Shown: positions 33,201 through 47,000 of the stretch, one piece after another
Numbering within the stretch: the stretch's first letter is position 1
How the letters are laid out: each line of letters begins with the position of its first letter
DNA from: Aquila chrysaetos chrysaetos
Lineage: Eukaryota; Chordata; Aves; Accipitriformes; Accipitridae
Length of the DNA stretch: 64,000 nt
Direction: 5' to 3'
NCBI RefSeq assembly: GCF_900496995.4
Contig: NC_044018.1
Location: 26,132,001 to 26,196,000, forward strand
The notes under the pieces: generated by a model
The model's input: only the letters and a program-made list of their open reading frames with translations
What the model was told of the DNA's origin: nothing
Database searches by the model: none
Translations under genes and position numbers: made by a program

Positions 33201-36200
33201 GCCTTGTATGAAAAGGAATACAAATTGTCTGCATCAAATTGTAAAAAGGAAACATTTTTTACAGAGATGGAACAATTGTTTCCAGGTGAGATTCAGCTAT
33301 TTGTTTACGATAGTGTTGATGGAGCATGACAAGACCCAGAAACGTCTGTCCTAGGAAACAAAAATATTTTAAGAAATAAAGATGTACTGAAGTCACAAAA
33401 TCAGAGGAGATCTTACTGATCCTTGCCTTGAAAACCATTAGAAAGCCATCAGCTGTTAGAATTTAGATGAAGATCAGTAAGGATCTGGAAGTGCTTTACA
33501 GTTGGAATAGTCGAGGGAAAAGGCCCATGTACTTTTAAGTTGGAGCCAGTAAGTTGCTGGGAGGAGAATATATGACATGGCACCTGCAACAGTGAGGAGC
33601 TGCCCTTAAGGTTCACATGTTCCTGCCTTCCTCCACAGAGGATAATTTGCTTCGTCTTTTGTGTATCTGCGAAGCTACTCAAATCAGCTGCCACTAAATC
33701 TAAATAGAGTAGCTTGGCACTTTGAGAATATGCCCACTGGGAGAGATGAAAGATGTGTAGACTCATGGGTGAGACCACACCCACAGAATCCTTTCTTTTA
33801 CTGGCTGTCATTAGAAGTAAAAAGTAGATGTCTTGTGATGAGGCTGTTATTACAAGGAAGAAAGAAAGGTTTGTTTTTCTTCATGAATCACCTGTGAAAA
33901 TTTTTAAAGCGGCATTGTTTGAGGTGATTGTCAAGCTGACATTGCTGAATATTGTGTTATTCTCTGAATAAAATGAAAAGCCTTCAGATAGAAGAATCCA
34001 CTTTCAAAGTTTTGGAATGGTATGTTTGGTAGAAAAAAAATCATTGTCTTTTTTTTTGATCAAGTTTTTATGCTTCCAGGTCTATAATTTATGATGTGCA
34101 CCTGTGTCCAGTATAATTGACTCTGGAGCAGCAGATGTGATAACTGCTTCCTTTTGAGCGAGGAGGCCTCCAGGCATTTCCTGAAGCACTGGAGAGATTT
34201 GTGCTCAGACAATTATTTCTTGATGCAGAAAGTCTTGCTGACTAGCAACTTGGATTAAATAATCTGTTTGGGGGGAGAGTGGAGTACTGACACTGAAAAG
34301 ATTCAAGTGAAGGATCTTCTGAAGGATCTTCAAGTGAAGGTCTTCATGCTCTGCAGTTATAATGCTGATTCCTCTCCAAGCTAAATTCTCAATTAGTGTA
34401 TGAAAGACACTGTTGTGACTTCTCAGTATTGCTTTAAAACTTCTTTTTCTTACAGTCACCTGATATGTGAAAATGACTGTAGTAGGATTAAGTTCTGTCA
34501 TGAGTCTGAGTGGTGCATTTCTAGGTTTTTTGGGGGGGATTTCTCATTCATACAAGTGGTTTTGAGGGCTGGAGTTTTTTACGTGAAGAGTGAAAATCAT
34601 CATATTTTTTCATCACTTTGGTCTGTACCAGCATGTTCCTTTTGCAAAGAACTGGAATTTCTAGTTTCGTAGTAGCCCACATGTTCTTTTGCAGTGACTG
34701 TGCACAATACATGATTATGGTGCCTTGACTGAGTCCAGCATATCTAATCATGTCATGAATGCTGCTGGTGGTAATAGCAGAGGTTGTAGTGTGTGAGTTA
34801 CTCTGTGTGCAAACTGCTGAGCTGCGATCTCTCAGAGTAGTAGTGGTGACTGATGCCCGTTGCATCCTGTTCACCTTTTCTCGTGCCACTACCTGTTCCC
34901 TTGGAGATGCCCTCTCCTACTAATTTACCTGTCACTGTGTCCTAATCTCTGCTAAAGAGGCTCTTCTTTGGTGATGCCCACAAGATACAAAGTACTTCCA
35001 AAGAAATTAAGAACTTCCAACTTATTTCCCAGTTTATCTTCTTTCCAGCATCTTCTAAACTGGAGAGTCTATATTATAGGATTATCTTTATATTCTTTTC
35101 CACAGGCTAACCTAAATGTTTTTTTCTTAGATAACAACCGTGTAATACAAAATAAAAGGATGTCAGGTGCTCAATAACAAAGCAGAAGACCGACACCTTC
35201 TTATCCTCTCTGCATGCCAAGTTGTTTTCTTTAACACATCATTTCATTTATCATGCGTATCAGAAGCAGAAAATTCCTTTTTAGGCATAAGGAGAAACAA
35301 TAGAGGCATGACCTGACATAGGGGATGTGTGCTAAGTCCTTCCAAAGACTTTGTTGATGGCTAAGCTTTAGAAAGGACTCAATTTGGACATGTGTGTGGC
35401 TTAATAAAGCGACTGAATTCCTTGATTACTTGGATTCCCACCACAGGCAGGAATGTAGGTCTGTGCACTTTTCTTGCACTGAAAGCGGATACACCAAGAA
35501 GTCCTAACTCCACGATCAACTTTTCCTGAAAACAACTCACAAACCCCCAAATACTAGTTGAATATTAGTTGGAGCATTCAAAAGTTAGTTGAAAAGCAGA
35601 ATAAATAATTCATATTTTTCTCTTTAGTAACTTCCTCATCTTTCTTGCCATACACAAATTGTAGCATATTTTTTTTATATAGAGGAGTTTAGCAGCTAAG
35701 AATAAAGTACTGATCCGTAGTGGAAAAAAAAAAAGCAGAATTCTGAAGTAAGATGCATTAGTAGCAGCTCTTACCTCGGTTTTAACACCAATTTTCAGCC
35801 CCAAGTGTTTTCCAGACCAGGAAATAAAAGCAGAGCCAGTGACCTGCTGTGCCAGGCCACCGAGGGGCAGAGGGGCCATAGCACCAGGCTGTGCTCCTGC
35901 CTTGGGGTGGGCCATGGCAGGTGGCCTGGGCTCAGTGGTCCCACTTGGAGGCATGTTCCTCTGCCAGGCAGCAACCTAGAGCCACAAGCTTTTCCCATCC
36001 TGGGCGCAGTTTGATGTGTCCTTATGTAGTGAAGTCTCCCTGCCAGAGAAGGCAGACACCTGAGAGGTGTACCCACATATATTCAGGTGGGGTCCAACTT
36101 AAGATACTAAAAAACCACCACAGTATTAAATCTGCAAAGCTGGAAATATCACAAATTTCCCATGACAGGATCTGTTCCCGCCCGCCTTTGTGTATATGTT

Positions 36201-39200
36201 CATTGCCTGGCAGCCTTTTGTGTGTTGCAGTTCTGTCTCCTTTCATCATTCAATATTGTTACTGCAGTGTAAGTTATGGTGGATTGATTCCTGGTGGGAG
36301 TACTCAATATTTACAAGATTGCTCATTCTGTAGGCTTTTGGTCATGTAACAATGAAGCAAATGGGAATAATCCTCTTGCGTTTTAAATGGCCATACATAC
36401 AGGTGTTTGTACCTTAGATAAAACAGCAGCAGGAAACAACCTAACCTTCAGGAAGAAAATGAGATAGCGGAGTAGGATTTGATAAGGTAATAGTTTTTCA
36501 AAAACTATAGTGAGAGCTTTCTAAGCCCCTAAGTAAGTCCAGAGTCTCAAAACCCGATCTGATTTGACTACTTAATCTTTTTGTCAATTTGAAGCAGGGA
36601 TGGTCACAAAAAGATTACATATAAGTTTTCTTCTATTGATTTTTGTCCAAAGTACTAAGTCCCAGATGGTAACTTAGCTCAAGAACTGCATCTAATTAGA
36701 AAGACTGAGGCAGTCAGCAAATACCCTTTGGTATTTTTCTAATAACCAGGACATCATTTTCCTTAAAGACTAGCCCACTCTTCACGTGGCAAGAAAAATA
36801 GTAACTTACAGGCTTTTATATAAGAGTAATTTTTTTATACTTAGAGTATAAGAGTATAAAAGAGTAATTTTTATATGCTTAGCAACAGCCATTATAAAAC
36901 TATTGAAAAGCAATCTCAAACTTCTCTTGAGCATCATACCTTAGTTCCTCTGGCTCTTGATAGCTAGTAGAGACTAATCTATTTGCAGACATAATATTAC
37001 ACCAAAGTATTTTTTTTCAGTAATATAGTGAAAAAACAGGATATGTTAAGTAGCAGGAGTGGAGAAAATAGTCCGCTAGTAATCACACACTGAATAGTCT
37101 CCAGAGATCAATTATACCTTCCTCAGTTGCAAGTTTACCTCCAAATCTTTAATTACAAAGTATTTTCATCTCATCTACTTCATATTGTATATTGTGTATA
37201 ATCTACTTTATATGGAAATATAAAGGTCTACTGAAAACTTGAAAATTATTGGAAGTGCATTCTCCTTGTCTCTGTGATGAAACTGGTTGGTTGGTGATTT
37301 TCTAAAGGGTTTGGGTAGAGATGAGTGCCAAATCAAAATAGTAAGAAGAAGCCTTGAGAAAGGAGAACATTGAGAGAAACTCAGTATTTGCTATAACATA
37401 CTCTTTGTAGGTAACTGTTACCACCATTCATACCTCCCAGGTGTTTCCACCAGACAAGTACCTCTCAGGGTCTCTCTTCCAGAGGGAAGTTAGAAATGTT
37501 TTGGAGACTCCATTTCAAAGAGAAGTCAAACAACATACTGAAAATGCCTCTTCTGAAACTTCTCTAAGTGGACTAATTGATACAGTTTTAAAAGTTGGCC
37601 TAGTACTTAGAGTTATAGCACTTTTTATTATCTTGTTATTTACAGCACCTCTGAGGAACTGGCAAGTGGTCTAGTGTACAGGAAGACAAGCTGAGGAGCA
37701 GAGATGTCAAGCTGCTTTGGGTGGGATCCAGGATGCTTAATTTAAGTACCTAGAATAATTACTGCTTACCTTAACTGTAGGGCCGCAGCTCCAGGGGTTG
37801 ATCCAGTTATCTTACAGTAAAAGCCTCAGTCTCCCGTAAGGTCTGCCACAAAATTACTGCCTAAGAAAGAGTATTGACAGCCTGCCGTGGACACCGGCAG
37901 TGGAGGGTGACGAGCCTGCCTGCGAGGAGAGGCAGCCTGCGGACCGCGGAGCACTCGGAGGCAGGGCACACAGCTTCCCTCCACGCCGTGCCCCGCCGCC
38001 GTGCCCCTTCCAGCAGGGACCCCCAGGCAGTGAATTGGGCAGTGGTTCTGCGGACAGGGTTCCTCATCCTGCTCTCTCCCGTCCCCTCTGCTTGCATCTG
38101 CGTAGCTAACAGGAGCCAGGAACTGGTTAGTGACATCCCTGGCCTATGCCAGCCTTTAAGCACTCATGAAACTGCATCCTTGGTGGGCTGTAGCTCAGAA
38201 AGGAGTTTAAGACAGAAGCACCAGTGACTGGGAAGTGCAGGGGAGAGCACCGGGTCAAAAAGAGGACTGTTGAAAAGGTCAGGAGTACTGAGGGCCCTGT
38301 TGCTCAAAGCTGTACATTCCCTGGCAAACCCCTGACATGGGACTCGGAGAGCACTGGTGACCTACTGATCTCCCTGTGCAGAAGGTCGGAGGAGCGGGTA
38401 GATGAAGTGTGTACTGTGCCCTCACCCCTTCTCAGACTGGTTCCTTTGGGAGTGTTGACAAGCAATATTCTCCTGGCCATTCAACAGCTGATACTAAGGC
38501 CATGATCATAAAATAATAAAGATATGCAAAAAGCTTTTAAAATAGTGCTACACCTCTATATAATCGAGTCTGTGTTTATAACCTTGCTTTGTGGAAGGTA
38601 CAAGTTTCCGTTGTTTATATACCCTGTTTCAGCTCGGGCTCTGTAATATATAAATGCCTTTTGTGTGGCATTCAGGAAAATTTTTACCTCAAGTATGAAG
38701 AAATAGTTAAAGCTGAGCAGGTGAGGTAAGAGTTGGAACCCAAACTGTGGTTCGCATTACTAAATCCCCCAAGGCTCCATTGTTCTAGTATTTGAGGTTT
38801 ATAGAAAATAACTGCCTGGTTTCTCTCCTGTGCCTGTAAATGATTATATGCCTCACATTTCTAACCCTTGCTAATACTGCCAGTAACAGTAATACAGCCT
38901 CCATGTGGTAAGCCAGTTTTTCACATCCATATCTTCTTTAATCTTTGTCCAAATCCCCATTTCTGCCAAAGAATGCATCAGGCACCAAGATAAGACTTGG
39001 GGAAATGTAACCCTTGTCCCAAATAACCTGTAATGTACTGTAATGTTTTATCACGAGAACTGTACTTTGCACAGTTGTGTAAAGAAGCAACTGTCCGCCT
39101 GCCAAACCTGTAGTGCACCCACGCTCCATGGTGCTGACACCAGGATTCTCGGGTTTTGCCCATGGGATTAGCCGCTGCCAGCTGGTTCTTTCCAAAACTA

Positions 39201-40082
39201 TGGTCGTAGAGTAGCAACACCAAGACAGCATTGCTGGCAGGGTTTGTGCCCTGCATGGATCCATGCACGGTGCATAGGGGCAGAGAAGGCTGCAAGGTTT
39301 CACTCAGCAAAGGCTGTTCTAGCTGTATAGCAGCAGAGCTAGAAGGAAGAACAGCACATACAGCCAAAAGACTCCATGTTCAAAATAATTCGGTCTAATG
39401 CTAGTTATTTTCTTCTTGGCTTTGATACGGAAATTATAGTACCTTATAACCTCCCTTTTAGTGTATGCATGTATGGATCATCCCATAAGAAACCTTTGTT
39501 CTTCTCAAATTTCTCATGACTCCAGTTCCACCAGTCTGCTCTAATCTTCCTTTTCATAAGAGCTGTATAATTCTGTGGCACTCCACCAAGGGAAAGGCTT
39601 TAGCTAAATCATGAACTACTTCTTCAAAATCCCAAGTAGAAACCTGTTTATTACTGTATGTAACAGAAGATTAAACTTATTAATAAGCCTAAGCATGTTC
39701 CAGGCATCTCAAGAGTAAAACACGCTGTTAGCTAGCTCAGTAAATACTAGTGAAGCTGAAATGCCAGTTTGCAAATAGACCAACTATGTCAAAAACGGAA
39801 ACGTTGGCCTTCCATTGAGTAGTTCAGGTATTCAAATAATTTTACGTCCCACTTGTATCTTTCTTTGGCAGCTTGTATTCCTGGATAGAGCTTCAGGTCC
39901 TGAAGAATGGGTGGAATATGAGCTCAATAGCTCTGCTTTCTCCCTGTGAGAAAGCGTGTTGTGTGAGGGAACAGCTCTGCCGGCTGCTGTCTCACCACTG
40001 CTCCCACACACTGCGTAAACACTGCTATTGGAAGTAGCCATGGACTATGGGCTGCAGGGGCTTTGGTGGTGTTACCACATTT
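30246..40082. other. Intergenic, upstream of GCLC
   Basis: About 9.8 kb of mostly AT-rich unique-looking DNA with no supported gene. It contains a 31-bp tandem duplication at 32511-32572 and locally GC-richer patches at 35.8-36.0 and 37.9-38.1 kb. Open frames are short and unrelated to known families. Confidence 0.7.
32511..32572. repeat. 31-bp tandem duplication
   Basis: TGTATAATTATTTCCAGTAC at 32511 recurs as TGTATAATTACTTCCAGTAC at 32542. The two 31-bp copies differ at a few positions, mainly at the right end. Confidence 0.85.
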
Positions 40083-40087
40083 GTTTC

Positions 40088-41048
40088 TGTCATGGTTTAA
40101 GCCCAGCCAGTAACAAAGCACTACAAAGCCACTCGCTCACTCCTTCCCCCCTGGCCCCGGTGGGATGAGGAGAAAACAAAGAAACGCTCGTGGGTCGAGA
40201 CAAGGACAGGGAGGGATCACTCACCACTTACGGTCATGGGCAAAAGACAGGTTCAACTTGGGGAAGAAACAAAATCAATTTAATTTACTACCAATTAAAT
40301 CAAAACAAGGATAATGAGAAGTAAAACCAAATCTTAGAACACCTTCCCCCCACCTCTCCCTCCTTCCCAGCTCAACCCCACTCCCTGTTCTCTCTCCCTC
40401 CTCCCCCCGGCGGCGCAGGGGGACGGGGAATGGGGGTTGGGGTCAGTTCCTCACACCTTGTCTCTGCCGCTCCTTCCTCCTCAGGGGGAGGACTCCTCAC
40501 TCGTCCCCTGCTCCACCGTGGGGTCCCTCCCACAGCAGACAGTCCTTCACGAACTGCTCCAGCGTGGGTCCTTCCCACGGGCTGCAGTCCTCCAGGCACA
40601 GCCTGCTCCAGCGCGGGCTTTCCCCTGGAGTCCCGGCCATCCTGGGGGGCATCCATCCCCCTGCTCCGGCGTGGGCTCCTCTCTCCCCGGGCTGCAGGTG
40701 GGCATCTGCTCCCCCGCTCCCCTCCGTGGGCTGGGGGGGGACAGCCTGCCGTCTGGTCTCCCCACGGGCTGCGGGGGCATCCCCTCCTCCCCCGCTCCTC
40801 CTCCCCTCCTTCCTCACTCCCCTCGTATCCGCACAGGGGTTCCTCTCCCATCCCGATCCCCCCACTCACTGCAGGTTCCCCTTCTCAAGGCTGTTCTCCC
40901 AGAGGCGCTACCGCCGTCGCTGACGGGCTCGGCCTGGGCCAGCGGCGGGTCCGACTCGGAGCCGGGGAAGCTTCTGGCAGCTTCTCACAGGAGCCGGCCC
41001 TGCGGCCCCTCCCCTGCTACCAAAACCCCGCCACACAAACCCAAAACA
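40088..41048 (-). mobile_element. ERVL-like solo LTR, minus strand, with 5-bp target duplication
   Basis: 961 bp. In its own sense it starts TGTTTTGGGTTTGTGTGGCG and ends GGCTTAAACCATGACA. It is flanked on both sides by GTTTC (40083-40087 and 41049-41053), a perfect 5-bp target-site duplication. It is very GC- and CpG-rich in the middle and near-identical to the LTR at 57640-58591. The open frames inside it, up to about 220 codons, lack stops because of base composition and match no protein known to me. Confidence 0.92.
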
Positions 41049-41053
41049 GTTTC

Positions 41054-44000
41054 TCGGACTGTGTTGTAGAAAGCAAGACACGGTCCTGAATCACCAAGGA
41101 GGTTGTGTGGAAGTGAGGGCCAGGTTCTCAAAGGCAAAGATGCTACAAGTAGAAAGACATGCATAGCTCTCAAGGGACAGCTAAGTGCTTTGGAAACCCC
41201 TCAGTAGATGCCACTCTACATTTTAGGCCTCTAAACACTTTTAATATCTGGTCTCCAAGATTGTTTTCTCTTGGAGTTCTTTATGCTCACCATATATCAC
41301 ATTATTTTTCAATCCTCTGAGCCAGGCTATATAAGTACTGACAGGCTGCAGATGGCTGTTAAGACAAGTTTACGGGGCACGTAACAAAGAATTGAAGTGT
41401 CTGCAGTGAAGCTGCCACAGGTGAAGTTACACGTTTGGGCTTGAGATGGTCTAACAGCTCATTTCCATGTAAAGAAAGAAGTTCTGTGCCCTTCTCCCTG
41501 TTCTCCTCCTGCCTTGGCCCTCCTCCCATCGTGTACACTGGCTTGCGTTTTCTGACCCTGCACCAAGCCAATTCAGTTTACTGCAATCAAGAAGAATATT
41601 AAACTGGAAAAAAGGTGAATTGTTTGTGATGGCATATGGAGTTGACTCAAAGCGTGAACATACTGAAGAGCACCAAAGCTAATGCAAAGGATGGGATAGG
41701 ATTGTGTGCCTGTGTCTGGGTCTAGGGAAAGGAAGAGGAAGAAAAGGAAACAAGATCTTTATAGCAGTGGCAAGCTGGTTAATCCGCTTTGTGGTAAAGT
41801 GCCACTACCCTGAATAACAAACGAACAAGTTCCGTTCATGCGCAGTGCACCTTCAGCATCATCCTGCATATACATGTTATTTTTATTTGTCATTATGGAT
41901 TTGTCTTTCACAGAGTGGGTATAAGTGGGTAAAGCTGGGACTGCAATATGACAGATTATCCATTGAGACAGCAGCAACAAGGCTTTGCTCTGAGGGAAGA
42001 GCATCAATAAAGTCTGCATATTTTGTAAGCTCATCTCTCAGCTCCCTCCAAGAGATAACAGCAATCTTTCTTGTCATCTCCATAGGATGTAGGGAGGCTT
42101 TCTTTCTCCATTTTTAGTTTGTTTGTTTGTTTAGCTGGAGTTTTTCCTATCATAGATTCTGGAAACAGATCAGCTTTTCATCTTCCCCTCAAAAATCTGT
42201 AGAGAAACTATGAAGCTAGGCAGCAAGTAAATAAATGGTAATGAAATGTACTTGCCCATGAAAGATGTAACTCATTCAGTTGGAGGAAAAGGAGGAAAGC
42301 TAATATTTGGCAGCAACTGGTAATCACTCCAGTGTTTCAAAGTTTTTGCAGATTAACTCATTTTCTCATTTTCTATTTCTATTGAAGTCAAAAGACAATA
42401 TTTCCACTGGCTGCAGTTGGAGCAGTTTTAATCTCTTAAGTTTTGAACAGTCCTGTTTTTCCATCTAAAATAATGATGTACGATATTATTTCAAAACCGA
42501 GTCGGTTATCTGATGTGTGGATTCATCATTCATTTTAACATTTATCTGACCATTTCCTCATTCTTCTGCTGAGGTTAGTTTAAAAGAAAAGGCACCTCCC
42601 AAGCTACCCTCCCTTGAAAGGTCATCTAAGGCTTTCTTTTCCACTTTTTAAGCTCTGTGGGAAGTACAGCTTCAGCACCATTAAAAACAAAACACAGCAA
42701 GAACAACCCATGTTCCTCATGCAACAGCGTCTTTGAGTGAACACCGCAATGACTCATTGTTGCCTTTGGCACCCTGCTTTGGCCAGGCAGGTGCAGCTGG
42801 CAGGTATGTGGGAGCATTGGGTGTATGGCAGCAAAAGGACGATGCCTGCCAAAACACTGACAGCCTCAGTTGTTGGGGAGCAAGGCAGATGCCTGAACGT
42901 AAGCTACTGAGGGTGGCCAAGACATCCTCACAGTGCTGCAGATACAACATAGGACCTGTTGGACTCCCACGCCCTCTGCGTTGGTGCCTGGAGGCTGGGT
43001 GGGATATCCTAGAGTACTCAAGAGGGCATCTACGTCAGAAAACCTGCATCTATATTGAAGATCCCCTAGAGCTGGTATGTTAAGAAGTCATGGGTGAAAG
43101 AGCTAATCTGCAGAGAGAGCATACTTGCTGGTTTTCCTGAGCGGATTCTGCTCTGAAACCTTTAAATGGATTATGCGTTTCCACTTTAGCTTCTTTTTAA
43201 GAAACAGGCTATTTGTGTTGCTTTTTTCTTTGGCGTAGCATATTGGACCTCTTGGCAGTCTGAAGGTGGAGGCTCCCATGCTGCAGTTGCCACTGCCTTA
43301 CAGGCAGCGCTCAGCCCCGTGCTCCCGATGCAACAAATGCATCACTCATGTTGCCTCCTGGGAAACAGGAGGAATGGATGCTTTGCCTTATTCTGTGAGT
43401 TTTGGTCAATCGGTCCACCTTCAGGATCGTTTGAAGAGAGGAGTCCATTCTTCTGTGTGCATGCAGGCAGGCATTGGATATAGCAGTCAATTTTGGGATA
43501 GATCAGAGGGAATTTCTGGTTTTCAGCTTCACATTTCCCTATGATACCTTCAGGTATTTTGTAGGATTCTGTCCTATGCAAACATATCCTACAGTCAGTC
43601 AGTCAGTCTGAGGACATTGGTGTAATTGTGCCCAGCAAGGCTAAAAGATGTATATTTTCTGGGGTTGGGCCGAAAGTTGCTGCTTTCTGAAAGGTCTCTG
43701 CTGTGTTTGCTGCAGAATGTGGTCAACTTTTAGGGTTGAGTGGGGAACTTTCAAGGAGAGTATGAGTAGTGCCACAGTGAATGCAGCTGGACATGGCTGT
43801 GTCATACGACCTGGGGGACGTAAGGCCTGAAAACTAGGTTTTTACAGCTTGCTTAATCTGCAGTTTTTAGTTTCCTATCTTGGACTACTGAGTCGTAGCA
43901 CTCAGCTGCAGCTGAGTTGAACTTTCAGAATAATGACATAAAATATAACATTTTAAATTTTCTATTCAGAGCTGTACTGGGAACAAGTTCAGTAAACAAA

Positions 44001-47000
44001 AGAGGGTGCAGAAGGACAGTGCTAATAAAAATCCTGCCTAAATTCTCATTAAGAAGTCTTAGCTGTTCCTGTGTACTGAATGAAGCAGGGATCTTCTGAA
44101 AAGAGCATGATGCAGTTGTATCATTAAAAAATTGTATCATAATATATACACAACAGGATGCCACATTAAAGGCAAGCTTAATTCTGGCATTTCATTACAT
44201 TAGAGGGACTGACTTTGTAATAATAATTTTCTTTCAGTGCAGGCTCATTTTTGCTGGGGGGGGTATGTGAATAACCTCCTAGGTTTACAAAACAGAAGGT
44301 GAAATTGCAGACCTCGTATGTATACACCATGCATGATGACACTTACGCATCCATCAGCAAGTGAAGACATTTTTGATTCACAGCTCTGACCTCTGCCCTT
44401 TGAACTTGTACACTAAGAGATAGGCTGGCCTCCCCAGGGAGTCAGTCCCAAAAGGATGCTAAGACACATGTGTCCCCACTGCCTTTCGCAGATTATATGC
44501 TGATAAAAGAAACCTGTTTATTCCCAGCTCCAGAAGAAGTGGAGACAAAATGAATACAGAACTGTCCGGCTATTTGCACTTAATCATTTCTTTGTGATAA
44601 GTGTGTATCTTGTGCTGGTCCATTGGCTCCTTGTGCTGATCCTTGCAACCCCCACCTCTCCAAACGGGAAATTCCCCATCAAATTCATAGCTACTGAAGA
44701 GCCCCCCGAAGGATCAACTGTAGTTTTGTTAACCTAGGAAACATGGCATGTTTCCCACCTGGTCACATTCTCAACAGTGACTGCACCCCCCAAAAAAGAA
44801 AGAGTATTTAATGTCTTGTCTTATTCTCAGCAATGACAACCCTTTTCCCAACATTTTCTAATGACGGGCTATCACTTCTTTAGCAAGGGTGAAAACTTTC
44901 AGCTGTATGAAAGTTGTGCAAAGTCAAATGAGGATCTGCAGATGTGAACTGCTGGACACTCTTTCCTTTAAATGCTGTTGCCAGTTCTGTGTGTGGTACC
45001 AGTCAGAAAACACTAACCAGAACTCAGTCAGAAATTGTTGGTTTCTGTCCTGATTTTATCACTGAAATGTTCTTTTTCCTTAAGGCATATCACTTCATTT
45101 TCCCCACTGAAAAATAAAGATAATAGCTGCTATTGGATAGCAGATTACACTTGTATTTATGAAGGAAGCAAGTTTCTGCATCTCAGATTTCTGCATTTGG
45201 TAACTAGTCCCACTTGCACACTGACTTCTCCAAGACCCACAGAGCCTATCAGTAGCAGAATCCAAAGCAGAATTAAACCTGAGAGAAGAATCAGCAGACA
45301 GAAACTGTCCTAGTTGATGGGGAAATGTTTCCTTGACTGCACTAAGGATGTAGTCTATTTTAAATATTCTCATTCTTTTGAAATACTAAGAGATCTGCAA
45401 GTAGAAACTGCAACTTTGAAATGGAACATTGTTATTTGTGGGGATGGTACCAAAAGTAATTGCCAAAAATCCACAGAAATATTTAGTTGTTTTCCGGCAA
45501 GCGCTGACCAAATAGAGGAGCTCTTCTGGATCAAGCTGTGCTTTAATTACTGACCCATCAGTAGGATCTTTGCTTCTGAAAATTTAACACCACTATCTCA
45601 CAGCAATCCCATAAGCTGCTGTCTTTAAGCAAATAGTGACCATGTTCCCTGTTACTTCTGGCAACCTGACTAATTCCATCTGAACCAAATAGCTGTTCTT
45701 GTGCTCCCCTAAAAACTCAGCTTCTGCTTCCATCTTGGACCACTTGGAGTTGAAAACAATTAGAATTTGTGGATGCATTTCTTTGTAGTTTTTGTTTGGC
45801 CATACTATGGCTATATATAATCAATATGGCATGTTTATCATGGTAAGCTACATCACTACGTGGCAGCAGTGCTATGAAAATCAGGTGTCCCAATTCCTCG
45901 GTAGTCAGAGACCCAATATGATGCTATTTGGAATCATGTAAAAGGATCAAATCTTCTTTAAGAAAACAGATAAGCAGATTCTTTTTATTAGTTCATTTTG
46001 TTTTTCTGCTGACATATCACCAAATGAAGCCAGAAAGATATGGACTTCTTCTGGGAGGAAATTCATTCATTTCTTATCTTTGTAAAACTTAGGCTGGTCT
46101 CCATCATCAAGCAATGTCAGGTTATTTCTCTGAGCTAATAAAAAAGATCAGCAACTCAGCATCTGTAGCTTGTAATTCAATATCAAGTGAAAAGTTTGGA
46201 CAGCATGCCAACATTTCATCCTAATGTTAATGTATTATCTTCAGGAGAGTCCAAAGGGCAGCCTTCTGGAATACGAATAAATGAATACCTTTAGCCTTAA
46301 TTATTTTTAAGCTCTCTTCTTGTTTTCCACATGGCACCTGTTCTTCCTAAATGACTTTAATTCCTCATTTGGATAGATAGATCAAATTTGCCACCAAGTT
46401 TGCCACTTACCTGCCAAGAGTGGTAGGAAACAACCTAAAACAAAAAAAGGGATAATTGTGACAACAGATATTTTCTCTTCTGGCTAGTGAGTTGGTTTAT
46501 TTTAATCCTCTGCACTGTAAATTATTTCCAAAAGCTTCAAGTGGAGAATGCAGATGTAAACAGAATTTTGGTACTTCTAGGAAGCACAACTTGCACAATA
46601 TTTTCAGGAGAAAAAATAGTTTCAGGAATTAAACTCAGGTGACTTTCTTTTCGAAGTGCATTTCTGCCTGTGTGGAGCGGGGGGTGTACAGCCAGAGGAG
46701 GCAGCAGCCTTCAAAGTATTCACGGGGAGGTCACAGTGTAGCAGCATCATTTACCATGAGTTCACCAGCACAGGGCCAGACTGGCCCGGGAGCCCTCTCT
46801 GGGGGAGAGTGGCTTGTCCGGGTCTCTCCTGGCCATGTCAAGGAGCAGCACACACGGAGGTGCCTTTTACACATGCCCAAATCTACTAATTCATTTTGCA
46901 GAGGGGGGAATAAGAATTTGTCAACTTGCTTAGTCACTACCAACTTGAAGCATAATTCAAGTAATGGAGCAAAAAGCTCTATATGCCGTTATCTGTGTAA

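Noticed and set aside
40372-41089. Long overlapping frames on both strands (up to 219 codons)
   Set aside because: They lie almost wholly inside the solo LTR at 40088-41048, occur on both strands at once, and recur in the copy at 57640-58591. They reflect GC-rich, stop-poor sequence, not a gene.
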